Part shown: positions 44,953 to 54,689 of the stretch, in pieces | How positions within the stretch are numbered: the stretch's first letter is position 1 | Layout: every line of letters begins with the position of its first letter | DNA from: Fen-1258 sp964441505 | GTDB lineage: Bacteria > Bacteroidota > Ignavibacteria > Ignavibacteriales > Melioribacteraceae | Assembly: GCA_964441505.1 (NCBI GenBank) | Contig: CAYTUV010000009.1 | Coordinates: forward strand, 60,417-124,416 | Reading direction: 5' to 3' | DNA: 64,000 nucleotides | Program-made: the position numbers and the translations under genes | The notes under the pieces: generated by a model | What the model was told of the DNA's origin: nothing | Seen by the model: only the letters and a program-made list of their open reading frames with translations | Databases searched by the model: none

Positions 44953-46425
44953 ATGATAGACAAACCGAGATGCAACTGCGGTGTGTTTGGAATATATGCT
45001 TCCAAAGACGCAGCGTTGACAACCTATTACGGATTATTATCGTTACAGCATCGTGGTCAGGAAGCTGCCGGAATTGTTGTATCGTCTTCTAATGACAGAG
45101 GTAAACCTGTATTGAATGTACATCGTGATCTGGGATTAGTCTCTGAAATTTTTAATGATGATAAAATATTCGAGAATGTTCTCGTTGGTGAATGCGCAAT
45201 TGGTCATAACCGTTATTCAACTACCGGTTCATCAAGTTCAGCTAAGAATATTCAACCATTCACTGTGAATTATCGAATGGGTCATCTTGCCATTGCACAC
45301 AATGGAAATTTAACAAATGCTAAACAGTTGCGTGAAGAATTAGTGAATGATGGGGCCATTTTTCAAACCACAAGTGATACTGAAGTAATCTTACATCTCA
45401 TTGCACGAAGTCGGCTTGAAAATCAGATTGACCAGATCAAAGAAGCACTGCAAAAGGTTGAAGGAGCCTATAGTATTGTGATTCTGACCGATGATAAACT
45501 GGTTGCCGCCAGAGATCCTCATGGATTCAGGCCAATGTGCATCGGCAAAATTAATGAGTCATTTGTAATTACATCCGAAACATGTGCACTTGATATTAAT
45601 TCTGCAAAGTATTTAAGAGATGTTGAACCGGGTGAGATGGTTGTCATTGATGATGAAGTTATGAAATCAGACGCTGCCAAGTCTTACAGGATCCACGAGA
45701 AATCTTTTCCAACAAAGCATTGTATCTTTGAATACATCTATTTTTCAAGACCGGACAGTAGAGTTTTTGGCGCCAACGTAGATAAGATGAGAAGAAAATT
45801 AGGAAAGGTGCTGGCACAAAAACACCCGGTTGTTGACAAGGATGGGGAGAAGGTGATAGTTATAAGCGTACCGGATAGTTCGAATACTGCAGCTATAGGT
45901 TATCAGGCGCAACTGGTCAAACAGGGTGTCCCTTCAAAGCTTGAGATCGGCTTAATCAGAAGCCACTACATTGGAAGGACATTTATACTTCCCGGTCAGA
46001 GGGCCAGAGAGATTGGTGTAAAAATAAAATTCAATACAGTTAAAGGTGTTCTGGAAGATAAAACCGTTGTCCTGATCGATGACTCGATTGTCAGAGGAAC
46101 AACTTCGAAACAATTGGTCAAATTATTGAGAGAGGCTAACCCTAAAGCAATTCATCTTAGGATATCGTCGCCTCCAATTATCAGTCCATGTTATTACGGG
46201 ATGGATTTTCCGTCGAAAGAGGAATTAATCGCAAGTAAATTTGATGTAAATATTGAGGAGATTAGAAAATATCTTGATGTTGACAGCATCGAGTATCTGA
46301 CAATTAATGAGTTAACTGAAGCGATGGTTGATCACACTCCGGATCAGTTTTGCACCGCCTGTTTTTCAGGAGAATATCCGGTTGAAATTGACAAGCTCAT
46401 TACAAAAAATGTATATGAAGATTAA
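44953..46425 (+). CDS. purF: Amidophosphoribosyltransferase
   Basis: Transfers the Gln amide to PRPP, the committed step of purine synthesis. I chose the ATG at 44953: it gives a short propeptide ending in RCN ahead of the catalytic CGVFGIYA, and AAGGA lies 13 bases upstream. Ntn glutaminase (LSLQHRGQEAAGI, AHNGNLTN) and PRPP site (VVLIDDSIVRGTTSKQLV) are clear. Cys in KHCIFEYIYF, SPCYYGMDF and FCTACFSGEYP match the [4Fe-4S] ligands of the Bacillus-type enzyme, so it is probably oxygen-sensitive. Confidence 0.95.
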   Translation: MIDKPRCNCGVFGIYASKDAALTTYYGLLSLQHRGQEAAGIVVSSSNDRGKPVLNVHRDLGLVSEIFNDDKIFENVLVGECAIGHNRYSTTGSSSSAKNIQPFTVNYRMGHLAIAHNGNLTNAKQLREELVNDGAIFQTTSDTEVILHLIARSRLENQIDQIKEALQKVEGAYSIVILTDDKLVAARDPHGFRPMCIGKINESFVITSETCALDINSAKYLRDVEPGEMVVIDDEVMKSDAAKSYRIHEKSFPTKHCIFEYIYFSRPDSRVFGANVDKMRRKLGKVLAQKHPVVDKDGEKVIVISVPDSSNTAAIGYQAQLVKQGVPSKLEIGLIRSHYIGRTFILPGQRAREIGVKIKFNTVKGVLEDKTVVLIDDSIVRGTTSKQLVKLLREANPKAIHLRISSPPIISPCYYGMDFPSKEELIASKFDVNIEEIRKYLDVDSIEYLTINELTEAMVDHTPDQFCTACFSGEYPVEIDKLITKNVYED

Positions 46426-46454
46426 TCGACCTTATTCCAATTCATGAAAAATCT

Positions 46455-47033
46455 ATGAAAAATTTATTTAAAGAAATCCGTCTTTTGCCTAATCTTATAA
46501 GTTTATTCCGTCTTCTGCTGTTTATTCCTTTTATCTTCCTTTTCAACCTGATGAGGGGTGACCTCGAGTACAGATATTATATTTTGTTCGTAATCTTCAT
46601 CGCATTTCTCTCCGATCTACTTGATGGTTTTGTCGCAAGAAAAACAAATCAAATTTCAGAGCTTGGTAAAATAATTGATCCACTGGCAGATAAGGTTATA
46701 ATTGCTTTTATCGTAATTAATCTTTTCGCTATGGGTATGATCCCGCCGTTTTATTTTGGGGTCGTAATCCTTAGGGACATACTTATTTTTACAGGCGGTT
46801 TGTATGTTAATAAAAAAGTTGGAAAAGTTCTTCCCTCAAACCGTCTGGGTAAAATTACAGTCTTCTCAATAGGTATATTTATCATACTTACTTTGCTTCA
46901 GGTAAATCAATTAAGTGCCATATACCAAGGAGTTATGATAATCAGCCTCGCCTTATGTTTTGCATCCCTTGTTGGTTATTTTCTTCGGGCAATTGAAATT
47001 CTAAAATGGAAAAAGAATGGGTCTATTCTCTAA
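46455..47033 (+). CDS. pgsA: CDP-alcohol phosphatidyltransferase, PgsA-like
   Basis: Of 192 residues with about five membrane helices. The motif DGFVARKTNQISELGKIIDP followed by LADK is a complete DGX2ARX8GX3DX3D signature. Most likely CDP-diacylglycerol--glycerol-3-phosphate 3-phosphatidyltransferase. It overlaps ftsY by 17 bases. Confidence 0.88.
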   Translation: MKNLFKEIRLLPNLISLFRLLLFIPFIFLFNLMRGDLEYRYYILFVIFIAFLSDLLDGFVARKTNQISELGKIIDPLADKVIIAFIVINLFAMGMIPPFYFGVVILRDILIFTGGLYVNKKVGKVLPSNRLGKITVFSIGIFIILTLLQVNQLSAIYQGVMIISLALCFASLVGYFLRAIEILKWKKNGSIL

Positions 47034-47946
47034 TCTGAAAAAACTAAAAGATGGTTTAACAAAAACCAGGGAAAGTATTGCGACCAAAATTTCTGAGGTA
47101 ATTACCAGAAAGGTAAAAATTGATGAGGAGACAATTGATGATCTGGAAGAAATATTGATAAGCAGTGATCTTGGAAGTGAACTTACGGAACAATTAATTA
47201 ACAACACAAAATCTTCTCTCCTGAAAGAGCAAAATAGATCAGTCGAGATTATTAAAGAGTTTCTAAAAAAAGAATTGCTAAAAATAATCGTCCCAAATAC
47301 TCCATCAGTTTCATCTCATAGGGACATTCCTAAAGATAAATTTCATGTTATACTTATCATAGGTATCAATGGCTCAGGGAAATCAACAACAATTGGAAAA
47401 TTAGCGCACAAGTACAAATCGGAAGGGAAAAAAGTTATTATCGGATCTGCCGATACATTCCGCGCGGCTGCAAATGATCAGCTTAAAAGCTGGGCTACGA
47501 AGGCCGGTGTTGATTTAATTGAGGGCATCTCTAAAGATCCATCTGCTGTGGTTTATGAAACTGTTCAGTCCGCGTTATCCAAAGATTATGATATTGTCCT
47601 CATTGATACTGCGGGACGTCTGCACAACAATAAAAACCTGATGTTAGAACTCAACAAAATTACAGGTGTAATTTCAAATCTTTTATCCGGAGCACCTCAT
47701 GAATGTCTTCTGGTAGTTGATGGAAATTCAGGGCAAAATGCCATTAAACAATTTGAGGAATTTAACAAATTTGCCAATCTAAGCGGAGTTATTATAACTA
47801 AACTTGATGGAACCGCTAAGGGCGGTTCTGTCCTTCAAATTTCATCAACCAACAAAATCCCTATTCGATATATTGGTGTCGGTGAAGGAATTGAAGATCT
47901 TCAGGAGTTTGACCCTGAAGAATTTGTAAATGCTTTGTTCATGTGA
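47017..47946 (+). CDS. ftsY: Signal-recognition-particle receptor FtsY
   Basis: Of 309 residues. The helical N-domain is followed by the SRP GTPase with GINGSGKSTTIGKLA, SADTFRAAANDQL, LIDTAGRLHNNKN and TKLDGTAKGGSVL. It lacks the long acidic A-domain of E. coli FtsY. It docks SRP-bound ribosomes at the membrane. Its start lies within the pgsA gene. Confidence 0.95.
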   Translation: MGLFSNLKKLKDGLTKTRESIATKISEVITRKVKIDEETIDDLEEILISSDLGSELTEQLINNTKSSLLKEQNRSVEIIKEFLKKELLKIIVPNTPSVSSHRDIPKDKFHVILIIGINGSGKSTTIGKLAHKYKSEGKKVIIGSADTFRAAANDQLKSWATKAGVDLIEGISKDPSAVVYETVQSALSKDYDIVLIDTAGRLHNNKNLMLELNKITGVISNLLSGAPHECLLVVDGNSGQNAIKQFEEFNKFANLSGVIITKLDGTAKGGSVLQISSTNKIPIRYIGVGEGIEDLQEFDPEEFVNALFM

Positions 47947-48480
47947 TTCTCTTCTAAGAAATTTTTTCAACCAGTCTCATTAAAAACACCCTCGTTCAGA
48001 ATTTCAAACTTAACCTGGATTTACTGATTTTATGTAATCACGATAATATAAATCTCATTTCTAATGTTCAGACGAGTCAAAATATCTGTTATGTCAGAAT
48101 TACTGTTCCTTTTTCATGTGCTATATAGACAGAGTACTTAGTTATGAGTGATTTTTTCAGCTTTTTTTAACACATAATCAGCGTGGAAAACTATTTTATC
48201 AGCCGAACCACTCATTTTTAATGAAATTATAGACCCTCACGTCTTTATTTTGTCCTGACGAATCTCTATTATTCCGCTCACATTTTATAGAATTTCTTAG
48301 AAATAAGATTTGCTAACTACTTTTTTCTAAAAAAAGTCAATATGGCTATTTTCTCCCAAGAAAAAGTCGCGAAAAGCTGTAGTATCCATGTATCGGACTC
48401 AAATCTGCATGGCAGGGTATTTGAGTTATTGAGTTGGTTTTAACACAAAAATGATATTTCAATATAAATTCGAGGAATAA
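47947..48480. other. Gene-free 534-base gap upstream of nifJ
   Basis: No convincing gene on either strand; frames are short and broken. Apart from the stem-loop at 48397-48426 I see no operator or clear promoter. It is unusually long for this window, so nifJ may have a long leader. Confidence 0.5.
48397..48426 (+). promoter_or_regulatory. Stem-loop in the probable nifJ leader
   Basis: ACTCAAAT (48397-48404) pairs with ATTTGAGT (48419-48426). Inside, CTGC-ATG-GCAG can form a second four-pair stem with a GGT bulge. It ends 54 bases before the nifJ start. It could be an operator or an RNA structure. Confidence 0.4.
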
Positions 48481-51400
48481 ATGGAAAGACGAAAAATAAC
48501 AATTGATGGGAATGAGGCAGCCGCTCACGTAGCCTATCGTGTGAGCGAGGTTATCGCTATTTATCCTATAACACCATCTTCAACGATGGGTGAATTATCT
48601 GACGCTTGGTCAGCAAATCGTGTTAAAAATATTTGGGGAACAGTTCCAGGCGTAACAGAGATGCAAAGCGAAGGTGGTGCTGCCGGAGCTGTGCATGGAG
48701 CTCTTCAAACTGGTGCTTTAACTACAACATTTACAGCATCTCAAGGATTATTCCTGATGATTCCAAACATGTATAAAATTGCTGGTGAACTAACACCTAC
48801 AGTATTTCATGTGAGTGCACGTTCAATAGCCGCAGCAGCACTTTCAATTTTTGGTGATCATAGTGATGTTATGGCAACCCGCCAGACAGGTTTTGGATTA
48901 ATCTGTTCCAATTCCGTTCAGGAAGTAATGGACACAGCCGCAATTGCACACAAAGCCTCACTCGAATCAAGAATTCCTTTCATTCATTTCTTTGATGGAT
49001 TCAGAACCTCGGCAGAAGTTATGAAAATGGAAGAGCTTACCGATGATGATATACGTGCGATGATTGATGATGAAAAAGTAAAAGAGTTTAGAAATAGAGC
49101 ATTAAGTTCGGATCACCCGTCAATCCGTGGTACAGCTCAGAATCCGGATGTTTATTTCCAGGGAAGAGAGACAGTAAACAAATTTTATGATGCATGCCCT
49201 GATATAGTTCAGAATGCAATGGATAAGTTTGCTCAGATTACCGGCCGCCAATATCATTTGTTTGATTATTACGGCGCTCCGGATGCAAAACGTGTTATAG
49301 TACTTATGGGTTCAGGTGCTGAAGCTGCTGAAGAAACCGCGGAATATTTGACTCAAAAATTGGAAGAAAAAGTTGGTATCATTAAAGTTAGATTGTACCG
49401 TCCATTCTCAGCACAACATTTACTTGCAGCTTTCCCAAAAACAGTTGAATCAATTACAGTTCTTGACAGAACAAAAGAACCCGGCTCACTTGGTGAACCT
49501 TTATACTTAGATGTTGTAGCGGCAATTGCAGAAGCTATGAGTTCAGATAATGCTCCATTTGCTAAGATGCCTAAGATTGTAGGCGGACGTTATGGTCTAT
49601 CATCAAAAGAATTTACACCTGCAATGGTTAAAGGTGTATTCGATAATATGAAAAAACCTGAACCGAAAAATCATTTTACAGTAGGAATAACAGACGACGT
49701 CACATTTACAAGTATTGATTACGATGCAAATTTTATGACAGAGGGATCGGAAGTTGTCCGCTGCTTGTTCTATGGATTGGGTGCAGATGGAACCGTTGGT
49801 GCGAATAAAAATTCGATCAAGATCATTGGTGAAGAAACTGAAAATTATGCTCAGGGTTATTTTGTTTACGATTCTAAAAAATCAGGCTCAACAACAGTAT
49901 CTCACTTGAGATTCGGTAAGAAACAGATTCATTCAACATACTTGATTCAGACAGCCAAATTTGTCGGGTGCCATACATTTGGTCTCCTTGAAAAATTTGA
50001 TGTGCTCGGAAATATTGAACAGGGCGGAACATTCCTTCTTAATAGTCCTTTCAGTACAGAAGAAACCTGGGACAAGATGCCGGTTAGAGTTCAGCAGCAG
50101 ATCATTGATAAGAAACTAAATTTCTACGTTATTGACGGCTATGCAGTAGCCAGTAAAACCGGAATGGGTAGCAGAGTTAATACAATTATGCAAACATGTT
50201 TCTTTGCAATCTCGGGAATATTACCAAAAGATGAAGCTATTGAACAGATTAAAAAATCTATAAAGAAAACTTACGGTCCAAAAGGCGAAGAGATAGTTCG
50301 TAAGAATTATGAAGCGGTTGATCAGACGCTCGAAAATATGTTCAAGATAGAAGTCCCGGCAAAAGCTACAAGTACAATTCAAATTCCGGAAATCGTTTCT
50401 TCCAAAGCTCCTGATTTTGTTCGATCAACTCTGAGCAAGATGATGGAAGGTAAAGGCGATGATGTCAAAGTCAGCGAGATGCCGATCGACGGAACATTCC
50501 CATCCGGTACAACAAAATGGGAAAAGAGAAACATTGCTCTTGAAGTTCCGGCATGGGATTCAGAATGGTGTATTCAATGCGGAAAATGCGCTATGGTTTG
50601 TCCTCATGCTGCCATCAGAATAAAAGCCTACGACAAGAAATTTATTGAGAATAAACCAGCTACATTCAGATGGATGGAAGCAAAGGGAAAAGAATTTCCG
50701 GAAGGATATGCGTACACGATTCAGACTGCAGTAGAAGATTGCACCGGCTGTGAAATGTGTGTTGAGGTTTGTCCCGCAAAAAACAAAAAAGAAACAAAGC
50801 TCAAAGCTCTCAACATGGTTCATCAGATACCAATCAGAGAACAGGAACGTACTAATTTTGATTACTTCCTTGAGTTACCTGAATTAGATAGAAGATTAAT
50901 AAATACAGCAGTTATCAAAGCTCAACAGTTACAACAGCCATTATTTGAATTCAGCGGCGCGTGCTCTGGCTGCGGAGAAACTCCTTATGTTAAATTGGTG
51001 TCGCAATTATTTGGTGATAGATCTGTAATTGCCAATGCCACAGGATGCTCATCAATCTACGGCGCTAATTTACCTACAACTCCTTGGTCAAAGAACAATG
51101 AGGGTCGCGGTCCGGCCTGGGCAAATTCTTTATTCGAAGATAATGCCGAATTCGGAATGGGTATGAGACTTTCGCTGGATAAACAAACTGAATTTGCAAA
51201 AGAACTTCTCACAAAACTTTCTTCTGAGCTGGGTCAGGAATTTGTTGATGCGATTTTAAATGCTGATCAGAAAGATGAATCCGGAATCTATGAGCAGAGA
51301 GAACGCGTTGCTGAGTTGAAGAAAAAACTTGAGAATATAAAATCAAAAGATGCCTCTAAGTTGATGGAAGTTGCAGATTACTTGGTTAAAAAATCTGTCT

Positions 51401-52065
51401 GGATAATTGGCGGCGATGGCTGGGCATACGATATCGGTTACGGAGGACTTGATCACGTAATGGCTTCGGGTAAGAATGTTAACATTCTTGTCCTTGATAC
51501 TGAAGTATACTCGAACACCGGTGGACAGATGTCTAAATCAACAAGTTACGGTGCAGTTGCTAAATTTGCAGCAGCTGGTAAAACAACTGCTAAAAAAGAT
51601 CTTGCTATGATGGCAATGACTTATGGCAATGTCTATGTAGCGAAGGTTGCAATGGGTTCGAATGATGCGCAGACACTTCGCGCATTCCTTGAAGCCGAGG
51701 CTTACGATGGACCTTCAATCATAATCGCCTACAGCCATTGTATTGCTCACGGAATAAATATGGCTAAAGGCATGGAGAGTCAAAAACTTGCAGTAGACAG
51801 CGGTCACTGGCCACTATTCAGATATAATCCGGCTAATGTATTGGAAGGTAAAAATCCATTGAAGCTCGATTCTAAGGCTCCTAAAATCAAATTGGAAGAT
51901 TACATTTACACAGAAACACGATATAAAATGTTGACAAAATCTCATCCAAGAGAAGCCAAGCATCTGCTAGAGTTAGGTCAAGCGGAAGTTCTGAAGAAAT
52001 GGAAATTCTACGAACAGATGTCTGAGATGCAAATTGGAAATGATGGTGAGAAAAAAGAGAACTAA
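48481..52065 (+). CDS. nifJ: Pyruvate:ferredoxin (flavodoxin) oxidoreductase
   Basis: Of 1194 residues, the full-length homodimeric PFOR. It oxidises pyruvate with CoA to acetyl-CoA and CO2, reducing ferredoxin. The N-terminal pyrophosphate domain has YPITPSSTMGELSD. The ferredoxin domain has CIQCGKCAMVCPHA (from Cys697) and CTGCEMCVEVCPAK. The C-terminal part has FSGACSGCGETPY (fourth-cluster region), TGCSSIYG and the TPP motif GDGWAYDIGYGGLDHV. A GAGG site lies seven bases before the ATG. The reduced ferredoxin it makes is a natural substrate for the first hydrogenase complex. Confidence 0.96.
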   Translation: MERRKITIDGNEAAAHVAYRVSEVIAIYPITPSSTMGELSDAWSANRVKNIWGTVPGVTEMQSEGGAAGAVHGALQTGALTTTFTASQGLFLMIPNMYKIAGELTPTVFHVSARSIAAAALSIFGDHSDVMATRQTGFGLICSNSVQEVMDTAAIAHKASLESRIPFIHFFDGFRTSAEVMKMEELTDDDIRAMIDDEKVKEFRNRALSSDHPSIRGTAQNPDVYFQGRETVNKFYDACPDIVQNAMDKFAQITGRQYHLFDYYGAPDAKRVIVLMGSGAEAAEETAEYLTQKLEEKVGIIKVRLYRPFSAQHLLAAFPKTVESITVLDRTKEPGSLGEPLYLDVVAAIAEAMSSDNAPFAKMPKIVGGRYGLSSKEFTPAMVKGVFDNMKKPEPKNHFTVGITDDVTFTSIDYDANFMTEGSEVVRCLFYGLGADGTVGANKNSIKIIGEETENYAQGYFVYDSKKSGSTTVSHLRFGKKQIHSTYLIQTAKFVGCHTFGLLEKFDVLGNIEQGGTFLLNSPFSTEETWDKMPVRVQQQIIDKKLNFYVIDGYAVASKTGMGSRVNTIMQTCFFAISGILPKDEAIEQIKKSIKKTYGPKGEEIVRKNYEAVDQTLENMFKIEVPAKATSTIQIPEIVSSKAPDFVRSTLSKMMEGKGDDVKVSEMPIDGTFPSGTTKWEKRNIALEVPAWDSEWCIQCGKCAMVCPHAAIRIKAYDKKFIENKPATFRWMEAKGKEFPEGYAYTIQTAVEDCTGCEMCVEVCPAKNKKETKLKALNMVHQIPIREQERTNFDYFLELPELDRRLINTAVIKAQQLQQPLFEFSGACSGCGETPYVKLVSQLFGDRSVIANATGCSSIYGANLPTTPWSKNNEGRGPAWANSLFEDNAEFGMGMRLSLDKQTEFAKELLTKLSSELGQEFVDAILNADQKDESGIYEQRERVAELKKKLENIKSKDASKLMEVADYLVKKSVWIIGGDGWAYDIGYGGLDHVMASGKNVNILVLDTEVYSNTGGQMSKSTSYGAVAKFAAAGKTTAKKDLAMMAMTYGNVYVAKVAMGSNDAQTLRAFLEAEAYDGPSIIIAYSHCIAHGINMAKGMESQKLAVDSGHWPLFRYNPANVLEGKNPLKLDSKAPKIKLEDYIYTETRYKMLTKSHPREAKHLLELGQAEVLKKWKFYEQMSEMQIGNDGEKKEN

Positions 52066-52155
52066 TTTTAATCATTAGTGGAGCGGGCAGTTTCAGTTTA
52101 CTAAAATTCCCGCCTCACTTTGAGAGTCCAAGAATTTAAATACATAGGAGTTAAT

Positions 52156-53154
52156 ATGGATCTATCAACAACATACATGGGACTTAAACTTAAGAATCCA
52201 ATAGTGGCTTCTGCATCTCCGTTATCTCAAAATGTTGATACAGTAAAAGCAATGGAGGATGCCGGCGCGTCTGCAGTTGTTGTTTATTCTTTGTTTGAGG
52301 AACAGATTACACATGAAGCCGGAGAGTTAGACCATTATCTGTCTTATCACACTGATAGCAATGCCGAAGCCGCAAGTTATTTCCCGGAACCGGAAGAATT
52401 TCATCTTACACCATATCAGTATTTAGATCATATCGCTAATTTAAAAAAAGCGGTTGATATCCCGATCATTGGAAGTTTGAATGGCGTTAGTGCAGGCGGT
52501 TGGATAAAATATGCGCAGAATATCGAACAAGCTGGTGCTAATGCTATAGAACTGAATGTTTATTACGTTCCTACAAATCCAATGACACCTAGTTCAGAAA
52601 TCGAAAAAATGTATGTTGATGTTTTGAAGGAAGTAAAAAAGAATGTGAAAATTCCGGTAGCTATTAAATTGAGTCCATTCTTCACATCAATGTCTAACAC
52701 GGCAAAACAATTAGATGACGCCGGTGCTGATGCATTAGTTCTGTTTAACAGATTTTATCAGCCGGATTTTGATCTTGATAAACTTGAAGTTGTACCAAAC
52801 TTAGCACTTAGTACAAACTGGGAAATGAGATTACCTTTAAGATGGATTGCGATTCTTCACGGAAACGTGAAAGCGAGTCTTGCGGCTACTAGCGGCATTC
52901 ATACACCACAGGATGTTATAAAAGTTATGATGGCAGGCGGCGATGTTGCAATGATCGCTTCTGAATTTTTGATGCACGGAGTTGGTAGAATTAAAGAACT
53001 TGTTGACGGAATGAAACAGTGGATGACAGAAAAAGAATATGACTCAGTTTCCCTAATGAAGGGAAGTATGAGCCAGAAATCTGTTGCAGAACCGGCAGCG
53101 TTCGAACGCGCAAATTATATGAAGATGCTTCAGAGTTATAAAATCCTCTCTTAA
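52156..53154 (+). CDS. Dihydroorotate-dehydrogenase-like flavoprotein
   Basis: Of 332 residues from the ATG at 52156 (AGGAG upstream). A TIM barrel with TTYMGLKLKNPIVASASPLS, IGSLNGVSAGGW, ELNVYYVP, VAIKLSPFF and GVGRIKELV-type ends. It resembles the class 1 DHOD-like proteins often found next to nifJ; whether they make orotate is not established, and an electron-transfer role beside PFOR is possible. It lies 90 bases after nifJ and is followed by a strong terminator. Confidence 0.8.
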   Translation: MDLSTTYMGLKLKNPIVASASPLSQNVDTVKAMEDAGASAVVVYSLFEEQITHEAGELDHYLSYHTDSNAEAASYFPEPEEFHLTPYQYLDHIANLKKAVDIPIIGSLNGVSAGGWIKYAQNIEQAGANAIELNVYYVPTNPMTPSSEIEKMYVDVLKEVKKNVKIPVAIKLSPFFTSMSNTAKQLDDAGADALVLFNRFYQPDFDLDKLEVVPNLALSTNWEMRLPLRWIAILHGNVKASLAATSGIHTPQDVIKVMMAGGDVAMIASEFLMHGVGRIKELVDGMKQWMTEKEYDSVSLMKGSMSQKSVAEPAAFERANYMKMLQSYKILS

Positions 53155-53173
53155 AAATACATGAAATAGTTGC

Positions 53174-53211
53174 AAGCCATCGGATTCAAAAGAGTCCGGT
53201 GGCTTTTGTTT
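53174..53211 (+). terminator. Rho-independent terminator after nifJ operon
   Basis: AAGCCATCGGATTC pairs with GAGTCCGGTGGCTT over 14 positions (two G-T pairs) around an AAAA loop, followed by TTGTTT. Confidence 0.85.
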
Positions 53212-53306
53212 ATCCCGTACTAGGATAACATTTCCGAGCAAAATTACTATTCCTTCTTTATATTAAATCCAAGATTATTCATCCCCAATATTCTCACAAG
53301 AGATCT

Positions 53307-54029
53307 ATGCAAGAACATTATCACAAATGGTATACACAATATCTTAGCCGAGATTTCGAAATGCTGGTATTTGGACACGCAGGCTACCCTGTAATTCTGT
53401 TCCCTACATCAAAGGGAAGATTCTACGAGAATAAGGATTTTGGATTGATCGATTCCGTTTCACATTTAATCGATCAAGGTAAAATAAAAATTTATTGTCC
53501 CGATGGTATTGACGGAGAAAGCTGGTATAACTATGGAATACATCCTGCTGACCGGGTCAAGACTCACATGGCATACGAACGATTGATACTCAATGATGTA
53601 ATTGAGTTCGCGAAATATGAGACAGGAGCGCGGAACGTTTGCGTTGCCGGTTGCAGCTTCGGCGGTTATCATGCCGCTAATATTGCTTTCCGTCATCCCG
53701 ATAAAGTAGGATATCTGTTCACTATGGGCGGTGCGTATGATATCAAACAATTTATTATGGGTTACTACGATGAAAATTGCTACTTCAATAATCCGCCGGA
53801 TTATCTTCCCAACCTAAATGACCAGTGGTATCTTGACCGAATAAGAGAAATGGGAATCGTTCTAGGAACAGGTGAGTGGGATATTTGTCTTGAAGACAAC
53901 AAACAGCTTTCAGGAATTCTTGGATCGAAAGGAATTAATAACTGGCTGGATATCCGGGGCTTCACCGGTCATGACTGGAATTGGTGGAAGGAAATGTTTC
54001 CGGCATATTTATCTAGGATTGGATGGTAA
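53307..54029 (+). CDS. Alpha/beta-hydrolase, putative esterase
   Basis: Of 240 residues. The nucleophile elbow GCSFGGYHA places Ser117; a late Asp (DICLEDN region) and the His in FTGHDWNWW can complete the triad. It resembles the esterase D / PF00756 type. There is no signal peptide, so it is cytoplasmic. It opens the amide-ligase cluster. Acting on an ester or amide intermediate or product of the ligases is inference from context. Confidence 0.75.
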   Translation: MQEHYHKWYTQYLSRDFEMLVFGHAGYPVILFPTSKGRFYENKDFGLIDSVSHLIDQGKIKIYCPDGIDGESWYNYGIHPADRVKTHMAYERLILNDVIEFAKYETGARNVCVAGCSFGGYHAANIAFRHPDKVGYLFTMGGAYDIKQFIMGYYDENCYFNNPPDYLPNLNDQWYLDRIREMGIVLGTGEWDICLEDNKQLSGILGSKGINNWLDIRGFTGHDWNWWKEMFPAYLSRIGW

Positions 54030-54166
54030 AATTATTTTCGTGATCGTGATCTTAATCGAGATGTTATCTGCTGAAGAAAAATAAAAGAGACGAGTACGAT
54101 CAAGATTAAGAGCATGATTAAGATCTAAAGTTAGAGCAAGCTAATATTTTTAATAGCAAATAAGTA
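54030..54166. repeat. Degenerate repeats, left of the four-helix-bundle gene
   Basis: A low-complexity series of loosely repeated hexamer-like units (GTGATCGTGATCTTAATC; GAGTACGATCAAGATTAAG; GCATGATTAAG). Related units in reverse orientation occur after the gene at 54568-54660. Such flanks are characteristic of intergenic four-helix-bundle (IVP) genes. Confidence 0.55.
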
Positions 54167-54568
54167 ATGGAAGAGAAAGAATCATATTATTTTGATCACG
54201 AAAAACTGAGAGTTTATCACAAATCAATCGAATTCGTTGGTTGGTTGGATAATATTTTGAGTAAGAATGGAATTAAAAGTTCAATCGCGGATCAGATTGT
54301 TCGAGCATCAGAATCAATTGTTCTTAATATCGCCGAGGGCAATGGAAAATTTACTCCCAAGGATCGCTGCAAATACTTTGATATTTCACGCGGCTCAGCT
54401 ATGGAATGCGCGGGATGTCTTGATGTTCTTTTTACTAAGAAAAAAATTACTATTTCTGAATTGGGAGAAGGCAAATTAATATTAAGAGATATCGTTAATA
54501 TGTTGATGGGATTGATAAAGAGTAATTCGGATAGAACTTATGAACCAGACGAAGATTATGAAGCCTAA
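54167..54568 (+). CDS. Four-helix-bundle protein (23S rRNA intervening-sequence type)
   Basis: Of 133 residues, of the TIGR02436 / S23-type family. Typical segments: FDHEKLRVYHKSIEFVGWLD, then QIVRASESIVLNIAEGNGKF, and SAMECAGCLDVL. These proteins form pentameric four-helix bundles; they were first found encoded inside 23S rRNA intervening sequences, and their role is unknown. This copy sits inside an otherwise collinear biosynthetic cluster with degenerate repeats on both sides, like a small mobile insertion. Confidence 0.85.
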   Translation: MEEKESYYFDHEKLRVYHKSIEFVGWLDNILSKNGIKSSIADQIVRASESIVLNIAEGNGKFTPKDRCKYFDISRGSAMECAGCLDVLFTKKKITISELGEGKLILRDIVNMLMGLIKSNSDRTYEPDEDYEA

Positions 54569-54660
54569 ACTTAATCGTAATCATGATCGTAATCTTAATC
54601 GTAATCGAAGAAGGGAAAAACAGAGCAAGATTATGAACAAGAGCAATAGCACGAAGAATG
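54569..54660. repeat. Degenerate repeats, right of the four-helix-bundle gene
   Basis: CTTAATCGTAATCATGATCG, CTTAATCGTAATCG, then GAGCAAGATTATGAACAAG and GAGCAATAGCACGAAG. The TAATCG-type units and the GAGCAAG-type units are the counterparts, partly reverse-complemented, of those at 54030-54166. Confidence 0.55.
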
Positions 54661-54689
54661 ACAATAGAAAAATTAAAGTAGAGGTTAAC

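Noticed and set aside
48061..48330. Small gene on the minus strand upstream of nifJ
   Set aside because: The best frame is about 35 codons without a ribosome site or family-like pattern.
53174..53211. Riboswitch in front of the esterase
   Set aside because: The hairpin is a plain long stem with an AAAA loop and T-rich tail directly after an operon; a terminator explains it.
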